Shown here in pieces: positions 34,410 through 42,850 of a stretch of DNA of 64,000 nt. Source of the DNA: Streptomyces lunaelactis (GTDB taxonomy: Bacteria > Actinomycetota > Actinomycetes > Streptomycetales > Streptomycetaceae); the NCBI RefSeq assembly GCF_003054555.1, contig NZ_CP026304.1, positions 6,696,001 through 6,760,000 on the forward strand, in the 5' to 3' direction. Position 1 is the stretch's first letter; each line of letters opens with the position of its first letter. The translations under genes were made by a program, and so were the position numbers. Below the pieces are notes generated by a model. It did not search any database. It had not been told where the DNA came from and saw nothing but the letters and a program-made list of their open reading frames with translations.

Positions 34410-35294
34410 GTGACCGACCAGACCACCCAGACCGAGACCACCGTCCCGCTCCCGGCGTACGCGGGGAGCACCGGAGCCGCGGGATCCACCGGGGCAACAA
34501 CCGGGGCCACCGGCGCCGGCGGGGCGACCCTGGAAGCCCGCCGGATCTCGGCCTGGTTCGGCGACCACAAAGTGCTCGACCGCGTGTCGCTGACCATGCC
34601 GACGGGCCTGGTCACGGCCCTCATCGGCCCCTCCGGATGCGGCAAGTCGACCTTCCTGCGCATCCTCAACCGCATGCACGAACTCATCCCGTCCGCCTCC
34701 CTGGCGGGCGAGGTGCTGGTCGACGGCCAGGACGTCTACGCGACCGGCCAGCGGCTGACCGAGGCGCGGCGCCAGGTGGGGATGGTGTTCCAGAAGCCGA
34801 ACCCGTTCCCGGCGATGTCCATCTACGACAACGTCACCGCGGGCCTGAAACTCACCGGCGTACGGACCGGCGGCAGGGCCAAGGACGACCTCGTCGAGGA
34901 GTGCCTGACCAAGGCAGGCCTCTGGAAGGAGGTCCGCACCCGCCTCCGCCAGCCCGGCGGCGCGCTCTCCGGCGGCCAGCAGCAACGTCTGTGCATCGCC
35001 CGTTCACTGGCCATCCGCCCCAAGGTTCTCCTGATGGACGAACCGTGCTCGGCGCTCGACCCGACGTCCACCCGCCGCATCGAGGAAACGATCCGCGAGC
35101 TGGTCCACGAGGTGACGATCGTGATCGTCACCCACAACATGCAGCAGGCGGCGCGGGTCTCCGACCAGTGCGCCTTCTTCCTCGCGGAACAGGGCACGCC
35201 GGGCGCGATCGTCGAACACGGCCCCACTGCGGCGATGTTCTCCGCGCCGTCGGACCCGCGGACGTCGGATTACGTGGAGGGCCGCTTCGGGTAG
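34410..35294 (+). CDS. pstB: Phosphate-type ABC transporter ATP-binding protein PstB
   Basis: 294 residues. After a ~40-residue Thr/Gly/Ala-rich leader, the ATPase has Walker A GPSGCGKST (73-81), the Q loop in VGMVFQKPNPFP (a PstB hallmark), signature LSGGQQQRL, Walker B LLMDEPCSALDP and the H loop VTHNM. It powers the PstC/PstA pore. Unusually it is the last gene of the set, 14 kb from pstC, after the whole block of surface proteins, which is the main argument that the block is one functional unit. GTG at 34410 follows AAGGA. It is convergent with the broken rhodanese. Confidence 0.9.
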   Translation: MTDQTTQTETTVPLPAYAGSTGAAGSTGATTGATGAGGATLEARRISAWFGDHKVLDRVSLTMPTGLVTALIGPSGCGKSTFLRILNRMHELIPSASLAGEVLVDGQDVYATGQRLTEARRQVGMVFQKPNPFPAMSIYDNVTAGLKLTGVRTGGRAKDDLVEECLTKAGLWKEVRTRLRQPGGALSGGQQQRLCIARSLAIRPKVLLMDEPCSALDPTSTRRIEETIRELVHEVTIVIVTHNMQQAARVSDQCAFFLAEQGTPGAIVEHGPTAAMFSAPSDPRTSDYVEGRFG

Positions 35295-35306
35295 GGCCGG
35301 CAACCA

Positions 35307-35648
35307 TCACCCCATCTCGACCGGAGCGCGTACCAGCGAGCCGTACTCGGTCCAGGAGCCGTCGTAGTTCTTGACGTCCGGATAGCCGAGCAGTTCGTGG
35401 AGTGCGAACCAGGTGTGCGAGGAGCGCTCTCCGATACGGCAGTAGGCGATGATCTCGCGGTCCGGCGTGATGCCCTTGCGCGCGTACAGTTCCTTCAGTT
35501 CGTCGGCCGATTTGAAGGTCTTGTCCTCGTTGGCCGCCTGTGCCCAGGGGACGTTGGCCGCGCCGGGGATGTGGCCGGGCACCTGTGCCTGCTCCTGGGG
35601 CAGGTGACGGGGTGAGGTGACCCCCGGAGTGTGGACACAGGGGTTCAT
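35307..35648 (-). pseudogene. Truncated thiosulfate sulfurtransferase (rhodanese), C-terminal third only
   Basis: From about HLPQEQAQ through [11 protein letters not shown] to the stop, this is the C-terminal part of a two-domain SseA/CysA-type rhodanese, keeping the active-site loop [16 protein letters not shown] with its persulfide Cys. The family is normally about 280 residues; only about 95 homologous residues remain. Upstream, homology stops near 35617, where a transposon end (TGACCCCC, 35618) begins. Any product would start inside the insertion sequence and lack the substrate domain, so it is probably inactive. Confidence 0.82.
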
Positions 35649-35848
35649 GCGGCGAGTGAGAGGTTAGCTGTCCTGTGGTGCTGCTGTTCGAACTCCATCG
35701 GGGAGGTAGGACGTGCACTGTGCCGGCGTCGGGCGTTGTTGTAGGTGAGCCACGCGAAAATCTCCAGCCTGGCCTGGCTCATCGTCGCGAACAGCTTCGT
35801 GTGCATCGTCTCCCTCTTCAGGCCCTGCCAGAAACTCTCGGTCAGCGA
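35645..35848 (-). pseudogene. IS3-family transposase (OrfB/integrase core), C-terminal fragment
   Basis: The minus strand reads TESFWQGLKRETMHTKLF, then [32 protein letters not shown] and a stop at 35645. These are the end of the rve integrase core of IS3-family OrfB, including the last catalytic Glu region (SFWQGLKRE). The upstream part of the gene is absent. Confidence 0.8.
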
Positions 35849-36220
35849 CCGTGCGGGTCGTCGAGTACACCCTGCAAGGCCCCGGATTCCCCGAGCAGGA
35901 TGCTCCCTACCGGCTGATCACCACGATCCTCGACGCCGAGGCCGCGCCCGCCACCGATCTGGCCGCCCTTTACCACGAACGATGGGAGATCGAGACCGCA
36001 CTGGACGAGCTGAAGACCCATCAGCGAGGCCCCGCCCAGGTCCTTCGCTCCCGCTCACCCGACGGCGTCGAGCAGGAGATCTGGGGCCATCTGCTGGTTC
36101 ACTACGCCATCCGCAGCCTGATGCACGACACCGCGGATGCCGCCCGACTCGACACCGACCGGCTCTCTTTCACCCGCAGCATCCGTCTCGCACGCCGCCA
36201 GGTCACCGCGCAGGCGGCCT
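35849..36220 (+). pseudogene. IS4-family transposase, C-terminal fragment
   Basis: The plus strand reads VRVVEYTLQGPG, YRLITTILD, then YHERWEIETALDELKTHQRG, which carries the third catalytic residue (Glu) of the DDE triad, and IWGHLLVHYAIRSLM. The first two thirds of the enzyme are missing and the frame runs into unrelated IS5-type sequence at about 36220. Confidence 0.8.
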
Positions 36221-36590
36221 TTCGTCACCGACACCCTCGGCCTCGTCCTGGCCGTCCCGGTCACCGCCGCCAGCGACCACGACTCCATCTCATCGCCCAG
36301 ATCGCCGACCGCCACCCCACCATCACCAAAGCGTGGGCACACAACGGCTACAAGAAACCAAGCCGTAGAACGGCAAGCGGCATCGACCTCGAGATCGTCC
36401 AACGCGACCTCACATCCCGCGGCTTCAACGTCCAGCTCTGGCGATGGGTCGAAGAACCCACCTCGGCTGGCTCATGCACCGAGGCCGCCTGGTTCGAGAC
36501 TTCGCCCCCACATCGATCCGCTGCCTTGATCGATGTGGCAGCCATCAGCCTCATGGCCAGGCGCCTCATCAAACCTCGTGATCGCGACGT
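36221..36590 (+). pseudogene. IS5-family transposase remnant with frameshifts
   Basis: Homologous pieces appear in different frames in order: VTDTLGLVLAVPVTAAS, then ITKAWAHNGYKK and IDLEIVQRDLTSRGFNVQ, then LGWLMHRGRLVRDF, then HRSAALIDVAAISLMARRL. Together they follow the C-terminal half of an IS5-type transposase. At least three frameshifts make it non-functional. Confidence 0.75.
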
Positions 36591-36747
36591 CGGGCATCTC
36601 CTCCCCGTACAGTCCACGACCCGCCAGCCGAGTCGCTGTTCGTTTCGGTCACCTCACACTGCGTGCCCACGGGACTGCGAGATGTGTGATTTACATCCTT
36701 GACATACGCGCAATTCCGCCGTCGCCAGGCACCCATACCTTCTGGCC

Positions 36748-37980
36748 ATGGAAAACAACCTCGGGCGTAGAGGCTTTCTCCGCCTCTCTGGAACAGCCGC
36801 CCTTACCGCCTCGCTCGGCAGCGCTCTCACCGCGTGTGGATCGGCCGACAAGAAGACCTCATCAGCCAAGCCCGGCCGTACCGTGCGACTTGGATTCATC
36901 GCGTTGACCGACTGTGCGCCCCTGGTGATGGCGAAGGAACTCGGGTACTTCGCCGAGCGTGACCTCAATGTTGAATTGATCAAGCAGGCCTCATGGCCCG
37001 CCACCCGGGACAACCTGCTCAATGGGCAGATCGATGCCGCACATGCCCTCTTCAGCCTCCCTCTGTCCGTTGCATCGAAGATCGCGGGCAAGGGTTCCAC
37101 CGACCTCAAGATCGCCATGGTGCTGAACAACAACGGCCAGGCCATCACCCTCAAGAAGGACTTCGCCGACGCTGGCTACGCGGACCTGGGAGCAGCCCGG
37201 GCACTGCTGGAGAAGAAGTCGCCGACCCTGGCCATGACCTTCCCCGGCGGCACGCACGACACTTGGCTGCGCTACTGGCTCAAGGCCACCAAGGCCGATC
37301 TGTCGAATGTCAAGATCGTTCCGATCCCGCCACCGCAGATGGTCGCCAACATGAAGGTCGGGAACATGGACGGCTACTGCGTCGGCGAGCCGTGGAACGC
37401 CGTCGCCGTCCAGCAGGACATCGGCTTCACCCACATCACCACCCAGGACATCTGGCAGCACCACCCGGAGAAGGCCCTGGTCGCGGGCGCCAAGTTCGCC
37501 GCAGAGAAGAAGGACGTGCTGGCCGATGTGATGGGGGCGGTCCTCAAGGCAGCCAAGTGGCTCGACGACCTGGACAACCGGAAAAAGGCAGCGACGACGA
37601 TCGGCGCCGCGAAGTACATCAAGGCACCGGCCAAGGACATCGAGGGCCGGCTGCTCGGCAGCTATGAGCTGGGGGCCGACCTGGGCACGAAGAAGTTCAG
37701 CGGCGACCAGATGATGTTCTTCCGCGACGGCCAGACCTCCGCGCCGCGCCGCGGGCACGCGATCTGGTTCCTGAGCCAGTACGAGCGCTTCGGGCTCCTC
37801 AAGGAGGCGCCGCCCTACACCAAGATCGCTGACGAGATCATCCTTCGCGACCTTTACGAGGAGGTCGCAGCCAAGGAGGGCATCGACGTCCCGGGAGACG
37901 ACATGAGCCCGTTCCACGTGAAGCTCGACAGCACGATGTTCGACCCGAAGAAGCCGGCGGAGGAGGCGAAGCGGCTGTGA
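36748..37980 (+). CDS. NrtA/SsuA-type ABC transporter substrate-binding lipoprotein
   Basis: 410 residues. The N-terminus has a twin-Arg motif (RRGFLRL) and a lipobox (LTAC), so it is exported, perhaps by Tat, and lipid-anchored. The binding domain starts RTVRLGFIALTDCAPLVMAK and contains TFPGGTHDTWLRYWL and GYCVGEPWNAVA, patterns of the nitrate/nitrite/cyanate and sulfonate/taurine NMT1-like family; the GEPWN motif favours the NrtA/CmpA branch. Ligand is probably nitrate or another small anion, but not proven. It heads a three-gene operon with a 4-base overlap to the permease gene. Confidence 0.88.
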   Translation: MENNLGRRGFLRLSGTAALTASLGSALTACGSADKKTSSAKPGRTVRLGFIALTDCAPLVMAKELGYFAERDLNVELIKQASWPATRDNLLNGQIDAAHALFSLPLSVASKIAGKGSTDLKIAMVLNNNGQAITLKKDFADAGYADLGAARALLEKKSPTLAMTFPGGTHDTWLRYWLKATKADLSNVKIVPIPPPQMVANMKVGNMDGYCVGEPWNAVAVQQDIGFTHITTQDIWQHHPEKALVAGAKFAAEKKDVLADVMGAVLKAAKWLDDLDNRKKAATTIGAAKYIKAPAKDIEGRLLGSYELGADLGTKKFSGDQMMFFRDGQTSAPRRGHAIWFLSQYERFGLLKEAPPYTKIADEIILRDLYEEVAAKEGIDVPGDDMSPFHVKLDSTMFDPKKPAEEAKRL

Positions 37981-38873
37981 CGAGCTCGCCGACGCATACG
38001 GACCAGGCGGAACCGGCTGTGGCGGACGCCCAGCCGGGGCGGCCCGGCCCCCCCGCCGCCCCTGGGTCGCCCACCAGCGGCGGCTGGGGGAGCCGGCTCG
38101 CCGAGCTGGGCCGCGGCATCGGATGGGCCGTGCTCGGTACCGCGATCATCGTGCTGCTCTGGCAGCTGGCCGCATTCCGTTCGACCGACGTCCCGGCCCC
38201 GCTCGACGGGGCACGGACGCTGATCGAACTGATGGCGGATCCGTTCTACGACAACGGCCCGAACGACAAGGGGGTCGGTCTCCAGCTGGCCACGTCGCTG
38301 CAGCGGGTGTTCACGGGCTTCGCTCTGGCCGCCGTGGTCGGGGTGCTGGCCGGCCTGTTCATCGGCGCGAGCCGCCGGGCGTGGCTGGCATTCAACCCGG
38401 TGGTGCAGGTGCTGCGTCCCGTGTCGCCGCTGGCCTGGTTTCCGATCTGGCTGGCCGTGTTCAAGGACGCCTCCCAGGCCTCGATCTTCGTGATCTTCAT
38501 TACTGCGCTCTGGCCCACGCTGATCAACACCGCGGCCGGCGCGGCGGAGATCCCTCAGGATCACCGCAACGTCGCGCGGGTCTTCCGCTTCGGTCACATC
38601 GCCTACTTGAGGCATGTGCTCATACCGAACGCCCTGCCGTCGATCATCACCGGTCTGCGGCTGTCGATGGGCATCGCCTGGATGGTCATCGTGGCGGTCG
38701 AGATGCTCTCCGGAAATTCCGGGATCGGGTTCTTCGTGTGGGACTCGTACAACGCCGGCAACCTCAGCTCGGTCGTCGCCGCGATCGTGCTCATCGGTCT
38801 TGTCGGTCTGATCCTTGACGCGATCCTCGTACGGCTCTCGCGCAAGGTGGCCATCGAGGAGGTTCAGTCGTGA
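37977..38873 (+). CDS. ABC transporter permease, NrtB/SsuC/TauC type
   Basis: 298 residues. A Pro/Gly-rich cytoplasmic N-terminus (about 45 residues) precedes about six membrane helices and the permease coupling motif VFRFGHIAYLRHVLIPNALP. SPLAWFPIWLAVF and SGIGFFVWDSYNAGN are typical of nitrate/sulfonate-type permeases. It forms the pore with the ATPase at 38870, both overlapping by 4 bases, so the operon is tightly coupled. Confidence 0.9.
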   Translation: MTSSPTHTDQAEPAVADAQPGRPGPPAAPGSPTSGGWGSRLAELGRGIGWAVLGTAIIVLLWQLAAFRSTDVPAPLDGARTLIELMADPFYDNGPNDKGVGLQLATSLQRVFTGFALAAVVGVLAGLFIGASRRAWLAFNPVVQVLRPVSPLAWFPIWLAVFKDASQASIFVIFITALWPTLINTAAGAAEIPQDHRNVARVFRFGHIAYLRHVLIPNALPSIITGLRLSMGIAWMVIVAVEMLSGNSGIGFFVWDSYNAGNLSSVVAAIVLIGLVGLILDAILVRLSRKVAIEEVQS

Positions 38874-39658
38874 CCGTCGAGATCCGCGGGGTGCACAAGT
38901 CGTTCCGCCGAAGGGGATCAGCCGCTCAGCATGTTCTGCGAGGGGTCGACCTGACCGTCGAGGAAGGGGAGTTCGTCTCCTTCATCGGCCACTCGGGCTG
39001 CGGCAAGTCGACGCTGCTCAATCTGGTCGGCGGGCTTGACCGCCCGGATGCGGGTGAGATCGTCGTGGACGGTCAGGCCGTCACTGGGCCAGGTCCGGAA
39101 CGGGCGATGGTCTTCCAGAACTACTCACTGCTGCCCAGGCTGAGCCTTCTCGCCAATGTGCGCGAGGCCGTCCGCGCGGCACGGCCGGACTGGTCCCGGA
39201 CAAAGGCCGACGACATGGTCGAGCGGTATCTGACCGCCGTCGGGCTGTGGGAGCACCGCGACAAGCGCCCAGGTCAGGTGTCGGGCGGCATGGCTCAGCG
39301 CGCCGCGGTCGCCAGGGCGTTCGCAGTGGGACCCCGCACCCTGCTGCTGGACGAGCCGTTCGGTGCGCTGGACGCGCTCACCCGCTCGCGATTGCAGCAA
39401 CAACTCGTCGAGCTGTGGGGCAACGAGTCGGAGACCGAGAAGGTGCTCATGGTCACGCACGGGCTCGATGAGGCGATTCTGCTCGCCGACCGGATCGTGG
39501 TCATGTCCAACTCGCCGCAGCCGTCGGTGCGCACGATCATCCCGGTGCCGATCCCGCGTCCTCGGGACCGCGCGACGATCACCAACCACCCGGCATACGC
39601 CGGTACCCAGGAGCAGTTGGCCGACCTGCTGCTCGCCGACCAGGCGGCGGCCGCGTAG
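38870..39658 (+). CDS. ABC transporter ATP-binding protein, NrtD/SsuB/TauB type
   Basis: 262 residues. Walker A GHSGCGKST, Q loop MVFQNYSLLPRLS, signature VSGGMAQRAAVARA, Walker B LLLDEPFGALD and H loop VTHGLDEAI are all present. The FQNYSLLP and VSGGMAQR variants match the nitrate/sulfonate group. It energises the permease encoded just upstream. A very strong hairpin follows 49 bases after the stop. Confidence 0.92.
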   Translation: MTVEIRGVHKSFRRRGSAAQHVLRGVDLTVEEGEFVSFIGHSGCGKSTLLNLVGGLDRPDAGEIVVDGQAVTGPGPERAMVFQNYSLLPRLSLLANVREAVRAARPDWSRTKADDMVERYLTAVGLWEHRDKRPGQVSGGMAQRAAVARAFAVGPRTLLLDEPFGALDALTRSRLQQQLVELWGNESETEKVLMVTHGLDEAILLADRIVVMSNSPQPSVRTIIPVPIPRPRDRATITNHPAYAGTQEQLADLLLADQAAAA

Positions 39659-39707
39659 CCCGGCGGTCCCAGGGTCGATACAAGTCTGCCGAGCGATCGA
39701 TTGGGGT

Positions 39708-39769
39708 GAGGTGACTGCGGGTGGTGGTCTCGGTCCCTCCACGCCGAGACCACCGCCCGCAGTCACCTC
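39708..39769. terminator. 26-bp hairpin closing the NrtA-type operon
   Basis: Positions 39708-39733 and 39744-39769 pair along all 26 bases, with one G-U wobble, around a 10-nt loop. It lies 49 bases downstream of the ATPase stop. The stem is far longer than most terminators, so it may also be a transposon end or a small-element relic. Confidence 0.65.
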
Positions 39770-40232
39770 GCACTTGTCCGGTTCAGGCCGCCATAGCGCA
39801 GCTCGCTGCGACTTTCCGAGACGATCGGAGCACTGCTTGTGCGGGATCAGCTGGCGCGAGAAGCCCGCCACATTCTTCGCCCCTCTACCACGTCAGTGTG
39901 TAGCGGACCCGTGGCGCAGGACCGACCGTCGGGCCGGCGGTGCTGCAACGGTTGCTCGGCATCAGTCCTATGGCGGCGGAGCGATGGTCGGCAGGCGCCG
40001 TCAGAACCGCCTACTTCACCGGCGAGCGGCCGACATCCGCCGCCGGAGGCGCATGCAGGATTGCGGTGAACGACAATTCGGCTCGGACGCTCCTCACAAT
40101 CCAGCCAGAATCCCGCAGTAGTCGATGCACGAGCGCAGTTCGTCCAACCTCTGACAGTCACCCGAGTCCGCTGAGTGTCGAGGCACATGCACGCCCCCAT
40201 CACTCCCGCGGCGGGATGCAGAAGTAGCCCGC
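39770..40232. other. Non-coding interval with a possible recombinase fragment
   Basis: About 460 bases without a convincing gene in either strand. Codon bias is poor in all frames. The one protein-like stretch is at 39934-40036. The rest shows no RNA structure or repeat that I can recognise. Confidence 0.55.
39934..40036 (+). pseudogene. Possible site-specific recombinase remnant
   Basis: One frame reads AVLQRLLGISPMAAERWSAG and TAYFTGERP. This resembles the C-terminal LLGI-xx-xTAxxW segment found at the end of many actinobacterial phage-type recombinases or transposition helpers. The fragment is about 34 codons and has no start or upstream domain. The match is by eye and weak. Confidence 0.3.
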
Positions 40233-40982
40233 CTACGGCCGTCGTTCGCGCGGGAGAGGGCAGAAGCGACTGCCCCCTTCGACTACAAGCGTTTTCCCGA
40301 GGGCGATCTCCGTGAAGCCCGCGTCGCGCACCACCGGCAGGCCGCTGACCGTGAGTTGTTGCCAGTAATCCGGGTCCGGGGTGCGTACGGCCAGCGGGAA
40401 ACCGGACTCGCGCCACGCCCTGCGGTCCGCCTCCGACAGCTCCCACCACGCCAGTTGCGCGCCGTGCCCGGCCTGCGCCATCGCCTTGCCCGCCGACATG
40501 GCCAGATCCGGGTTCAGCCACAGCACGGGCATGCCGGGACCGGGCGCCGCCGGCGGTTCAGGGTCGTCCAGGTCTGTGCCCGACACCTGGAGCCTGGCCA
40601 GCTCCTTGGGCCAGCCGTCCAGCGGGACCGGCGGGAAGACCCGTACCTCGGCCGCCTCGCCCCTGACCGTGATGCCCGCCAGCGCCGAGGCCTTGCGCCA
40701 CTCCGCGCCGCGCGCCCGCCGCACCACTTTGCGGATCCGGGCGTCCTGCCAGTCCCGCATCGCCTGCGCCCACTCGCCCTCGCCCAGCGACCGCTCGTCG
40801 CTCAGGATGTCGAGCACCGCGCGGGCCGCGGTCTCCAGCGCGTCGGTACGGGCCGGGGGTTCGGCCTTCTCGATGCGCACCACCAGCGGCAGAACGAACT
40901 GCGGGGCCTCGTCGCGGGAGATGCTCGCGTGCTCGAAGGGACTGCCGGGAGAACTGTCGGGGCGGGTTTCGTCGCTGCTCAC
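40233..40982 (-). CDS. PTH2-type peptidyl-tRNA hydrolase domain protein
   Basis: 249 residues. The C-terminal half carries the PTH2-like pattern LAMSAGKAMAQAGHGAQLAW, then SGFPLAVRTPDPDYWQQL and LPVVRDAGFTEIALGKTLV, matching Pth2 helix-strand elements that recycle peptidyl-tRNA. The N-terminal half (ESDExRPD-like leader, then an alpha-helical domain with RAVLDILSDERSLGEGEWAQ) is actinobacterial. Cytoplasmic. The GTG at 40982 is preferred; the long open frame upstream to 41714 is an antisense shadow of the AIM24 gene. Confidence 0.8.
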   Translation of the reverse strand: MSSDETRPDSSPGSPFEHASISRDEAPQFVLPLVVRIEKAEPPARTDALETAARAVLDILSDERSLGEGEWAQAMRDWQDARIRKVVRRARGAEWRKASALAGITVRGEAAEVRVFPPVPLDGWPKELARLQVSGTDLDDPEPPAAPGPGMPVLWLNPDLAMSAGKAMAQAGHGAQLAWWELSEADRRAWRESGFPLAVRTPDPDYWQQLTVSGLPVVRDAGFTEIALGKTLVVEGGSRFCPLPRERRP

Positions 40983-41054
40983 ACCACCCAGTCTGCCAGC
41001 CGCTCTTGTCGGGAATGTTGGCGGAATGAGTACCTCCGGGCCACGATGCACCCC

Positions 41055-41732
41055 ATGAAGAGCGATCTTTTTGCCTCCGAGAACATGGCCCAGCCGGCCA
41101 CCGTGCCCGGTATGAGCCTCCAGAACGCCAAGTCGATCAAGTACGCCGTCAACGGCGAGATGCACGCGCGACAGGGATCGATGATCGCCTTCCGCGGCAA
41201 CCTCCAGTTCGAGCGCAAGGGCCAGGGCATTGGCGGCATGCTCAAGAGGGCCGTCACCGGAGAGGGCCTGCCGCTGATGGCGGTCCGTGGCCAGGGCGAG
41301 GCCTGGTTCGCGCACGAGGCCGCGAACTGCTTCATCGTCGACATAGAGCAGGGCGACGCGCTCACCGTCAACGGCCGCAATGTCCTCTGCTTCGACGCGA
41401 CCCTCTCCTACGAGATCAAGACGGTGAAGGGCGCCGGCATGAGCGGCGGCGGCCTCTTCAACAGCCTCTTCACGGGCTACGGGAAGCTCGCCGTGATCTG
41501 CGAGGGCAACCCCATCGTGATTCCCGTCACCGGTCAGCAGCCCGTGTACGTGGACACGGACGCGGTCGTCGGCTGGAGCGCCCAGCTCAACACCTCGCTG
41601 CACCGCTCGCAGTCCGTCGGCTCGATGATCCGCGGCGGTTCCGGCGAGGCCGTCCAGCTGATGCTCCAGGGCGAGGGATTCGTGATCGTACGGCCCAGCG
41701 AGCTCACCCCGCACAAGGCATCGGCCAACTGA
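41055..41732 (+). CDS. AIM24 family protein
   Basis: 225 residues. The AIM24/TRAP-like beta-sandwich is recognisable by HARQGSMIAFRGNLQFE, GEAWFAHEAANCFIVDIEQG and the late GKLAVICEGNPIVIPV. No signal peptide or membrane segment. The eukaryotic namesake affects mitochondrial inner-membrane structure; bacterial members have no settled function. An in-frame ATG at 41046 is an alternative start three codons earlier. The gene is divergent from the PTH2-type gene, 72 bases apart. Confidence 0.85.
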   Translation: MKSDLFASENMAQPATVPGMSLQNAKSIKYAVNGEMHARQGSMIAFRGNLQFERKGQGIGGMLKRAVTGEGLPLMAVRGQGEAWFAHEAANCFIVDIEQGDALTVNGRNVLCFDATLSYEIKTVKGAGMSGGGLFNSLFTGYGKLAVICEGNPIVIPVTGQQPVYVDTDAVVGWSAQLNTSLHRSQSVGSMIRGGSGEAVQLMLQGEGFVIVRPSELTPHKASAN

Positions 41733-41801
41733 CGCCGCCGGCGGTGGTCTGCGCAGTCAGCGCGCACCGGGGTGGGTACGGCGAGAGATAAAGTCGTACG
41801 T

Positions 41802-41978
41802 ATGGACGAGTCGTACTGCGAGACGCCGGCCCCCGCGCCCATGGCGGCCGGCGGCCCTCCCTTTGCCGACTGTGTGCTGTGCCGGAAGCCGACGGAGTAC
41901 CCGGAGTCGGTCAAGGGCGCGACGCTCTGCCCGGTCTGCGAGTGGCAGGAGGCCCAGCGCACGGCCTGCTCTGGCTAG
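41802..41978 (+). CDS. Small zinc-ribbon-like protein
   Basis: 58 residues. Two CxxC pairs (CVLCRKPTEYPES and CPVCEWQEA) 16 residues apart form a likely zinc-binding treble. Small actinobacterial proteins of this kind are conserved but uncharacterised. Its end overlaps the end of the convergent deacetylase gene by 4 bases. A longer start at 41772 is possible but lacks content. Confidence 0.7.
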   Translation: MDESYCETPAPAPMAAGGPPFADCVLCRKPTEYPESVKGATLCPVCEWQEAQRTACSG

Positions 41979-42850
41979 GCCGTGTCTTTCGGATCCTGCC
42001 GGGCTCGCGTGCCCTGCCCGCGCATGAGGTCCGAGACCTTCACGAAGCGGTAGCCGCGCCGGCGCAGCTCCGGGACGATCCTCCGGATCGCCTGTTCCGT
42101 GACCGGGGCGGCGCTGCGCGTGCAGTGCATCACCACCACGGACCCGGGCTTCACGCCCGCGAGCACCTGCTCGGCGACGGCGTCCGCGTCCGTGGCGAAG
42201 GCATCTCCGCTGACCACGTCCCACTGGACCGCGGTCACCTTCGCCGGGGCGATGGCCCGCAGGGCGTCGTCGTTGTAACAGCCGCCGGGGAAGCGGAAGT
42301 ACGGCACCACATTGCGCGCCCCGGCCTTCTTGAACGCGGCGAAGGCCCGGTCCACATCGGCGCGCATGGCGCTCTTCCCGACCACCGGCAGGCCGTAACA
42401 GGGCGACTTGAAGGCGTAGTGGCTGTAGGAGTGATTGGCGATCTCGAAGGTGGGGTCATTGCCGATGGCCTTCGCCTGGTCCGGGTACTCCTCGGCCCAG
42501 CGGCCCGTCATGAAGACCGTCGAGGGGATGTTCAGCTTCCGCAGTGAGGCGATCAGGGCGGGGTTGTCGAAGCGCTCACCGCGGGCCGCCCTGGGTCCCT
42601 GATCGGCTGTCATATCGGCGTCGAAGGTGAGCGCGACGGTCTTCGCCGCCGACCCGCTCCCGCGTTCGAAGACGGGTGCCAGCCCGCCGGGCCCGGGTGC
42701 GACGGTGGGGGCCTCTCGCTCGAGCGCTTCTGGCGCGAGCGGGGCGGTGCCGCCGCGGGAGGGCTTGCCCGCGCCGCTGTCGCTGCCGCAGCCGACGAGT
42801 GCGGCGCCCATGACGGTAACGGCTGTCAATCTCCGTACAAAAGTGGTCAT
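41975..42850 (-). CDS. Polysaccharide deacetylase (NodB-type) lipoprotein
   Basis: 291 residues. A signal peptide with lipobox (AALVGC) is followed by a Pro/Ala linker and a NodB homology domain: TFDADM (catalytic and metal Asp), HSYSH (metal His pair, about 142-146), YFRFPGGCYN and the late VVMHC. Carbohydrate esterase family 4 enzymes remove acetyl groups from peptidoglycan, chitin or related sugars; exact substrate unknown. Membrane-anchored on the outside. Confidence 0.88.
   Translation of the reverse strand: MTTFVRRLTAVTVMGAALVGCGSDSGAGKPSRGGTAPLAPEALEREAPTVAPGPGGLAPVFERGSGSAAKTVALTFDADMTADQGPRAARGERFDNPALIASLRKLNIPSTVFMTGRWAEEYPDQAKAIGNDPTFEIANHSYSHYAFKSPCYGLPVVGKSAMRADVDRAFAAFKKAGARNVVPYFRFPGGCYNDDALRAIAPAKVTAVQWDVVSGDAFATDADAVAEQVLAGVKPGSVVVMHCTRSAAPVTEQAIRRIVPELRRRGYRFVKVSDLMRGQGTRARQDPKDTA

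Larger units (their letters stand above)
35618..36590. mobile_element. Mosaic of three decayed insertion sequences
   Basis: Starting with a likely IS end (TGACCCCCGGAGTGTGGACAC-like, from 35618), three transposase fragments of different families lie end to end without intervening DNA: IS3-type on the minus strand, IS4-type on the plus strand, then IS5-type on the plus strand with frameshifts. None is complete. The nesting implies at least three insertions or deletions, one of which removed the N-terminal two thirds of the rhodanese gene. Confidence 0.75.

Noticed and set aside
36699..36704. TTGACA as a -35 box for the NrtA-type operon
   Set aside because: No acceptable -10 hexamer lies 16-19 bases downstream, so a promoter could not be supported.
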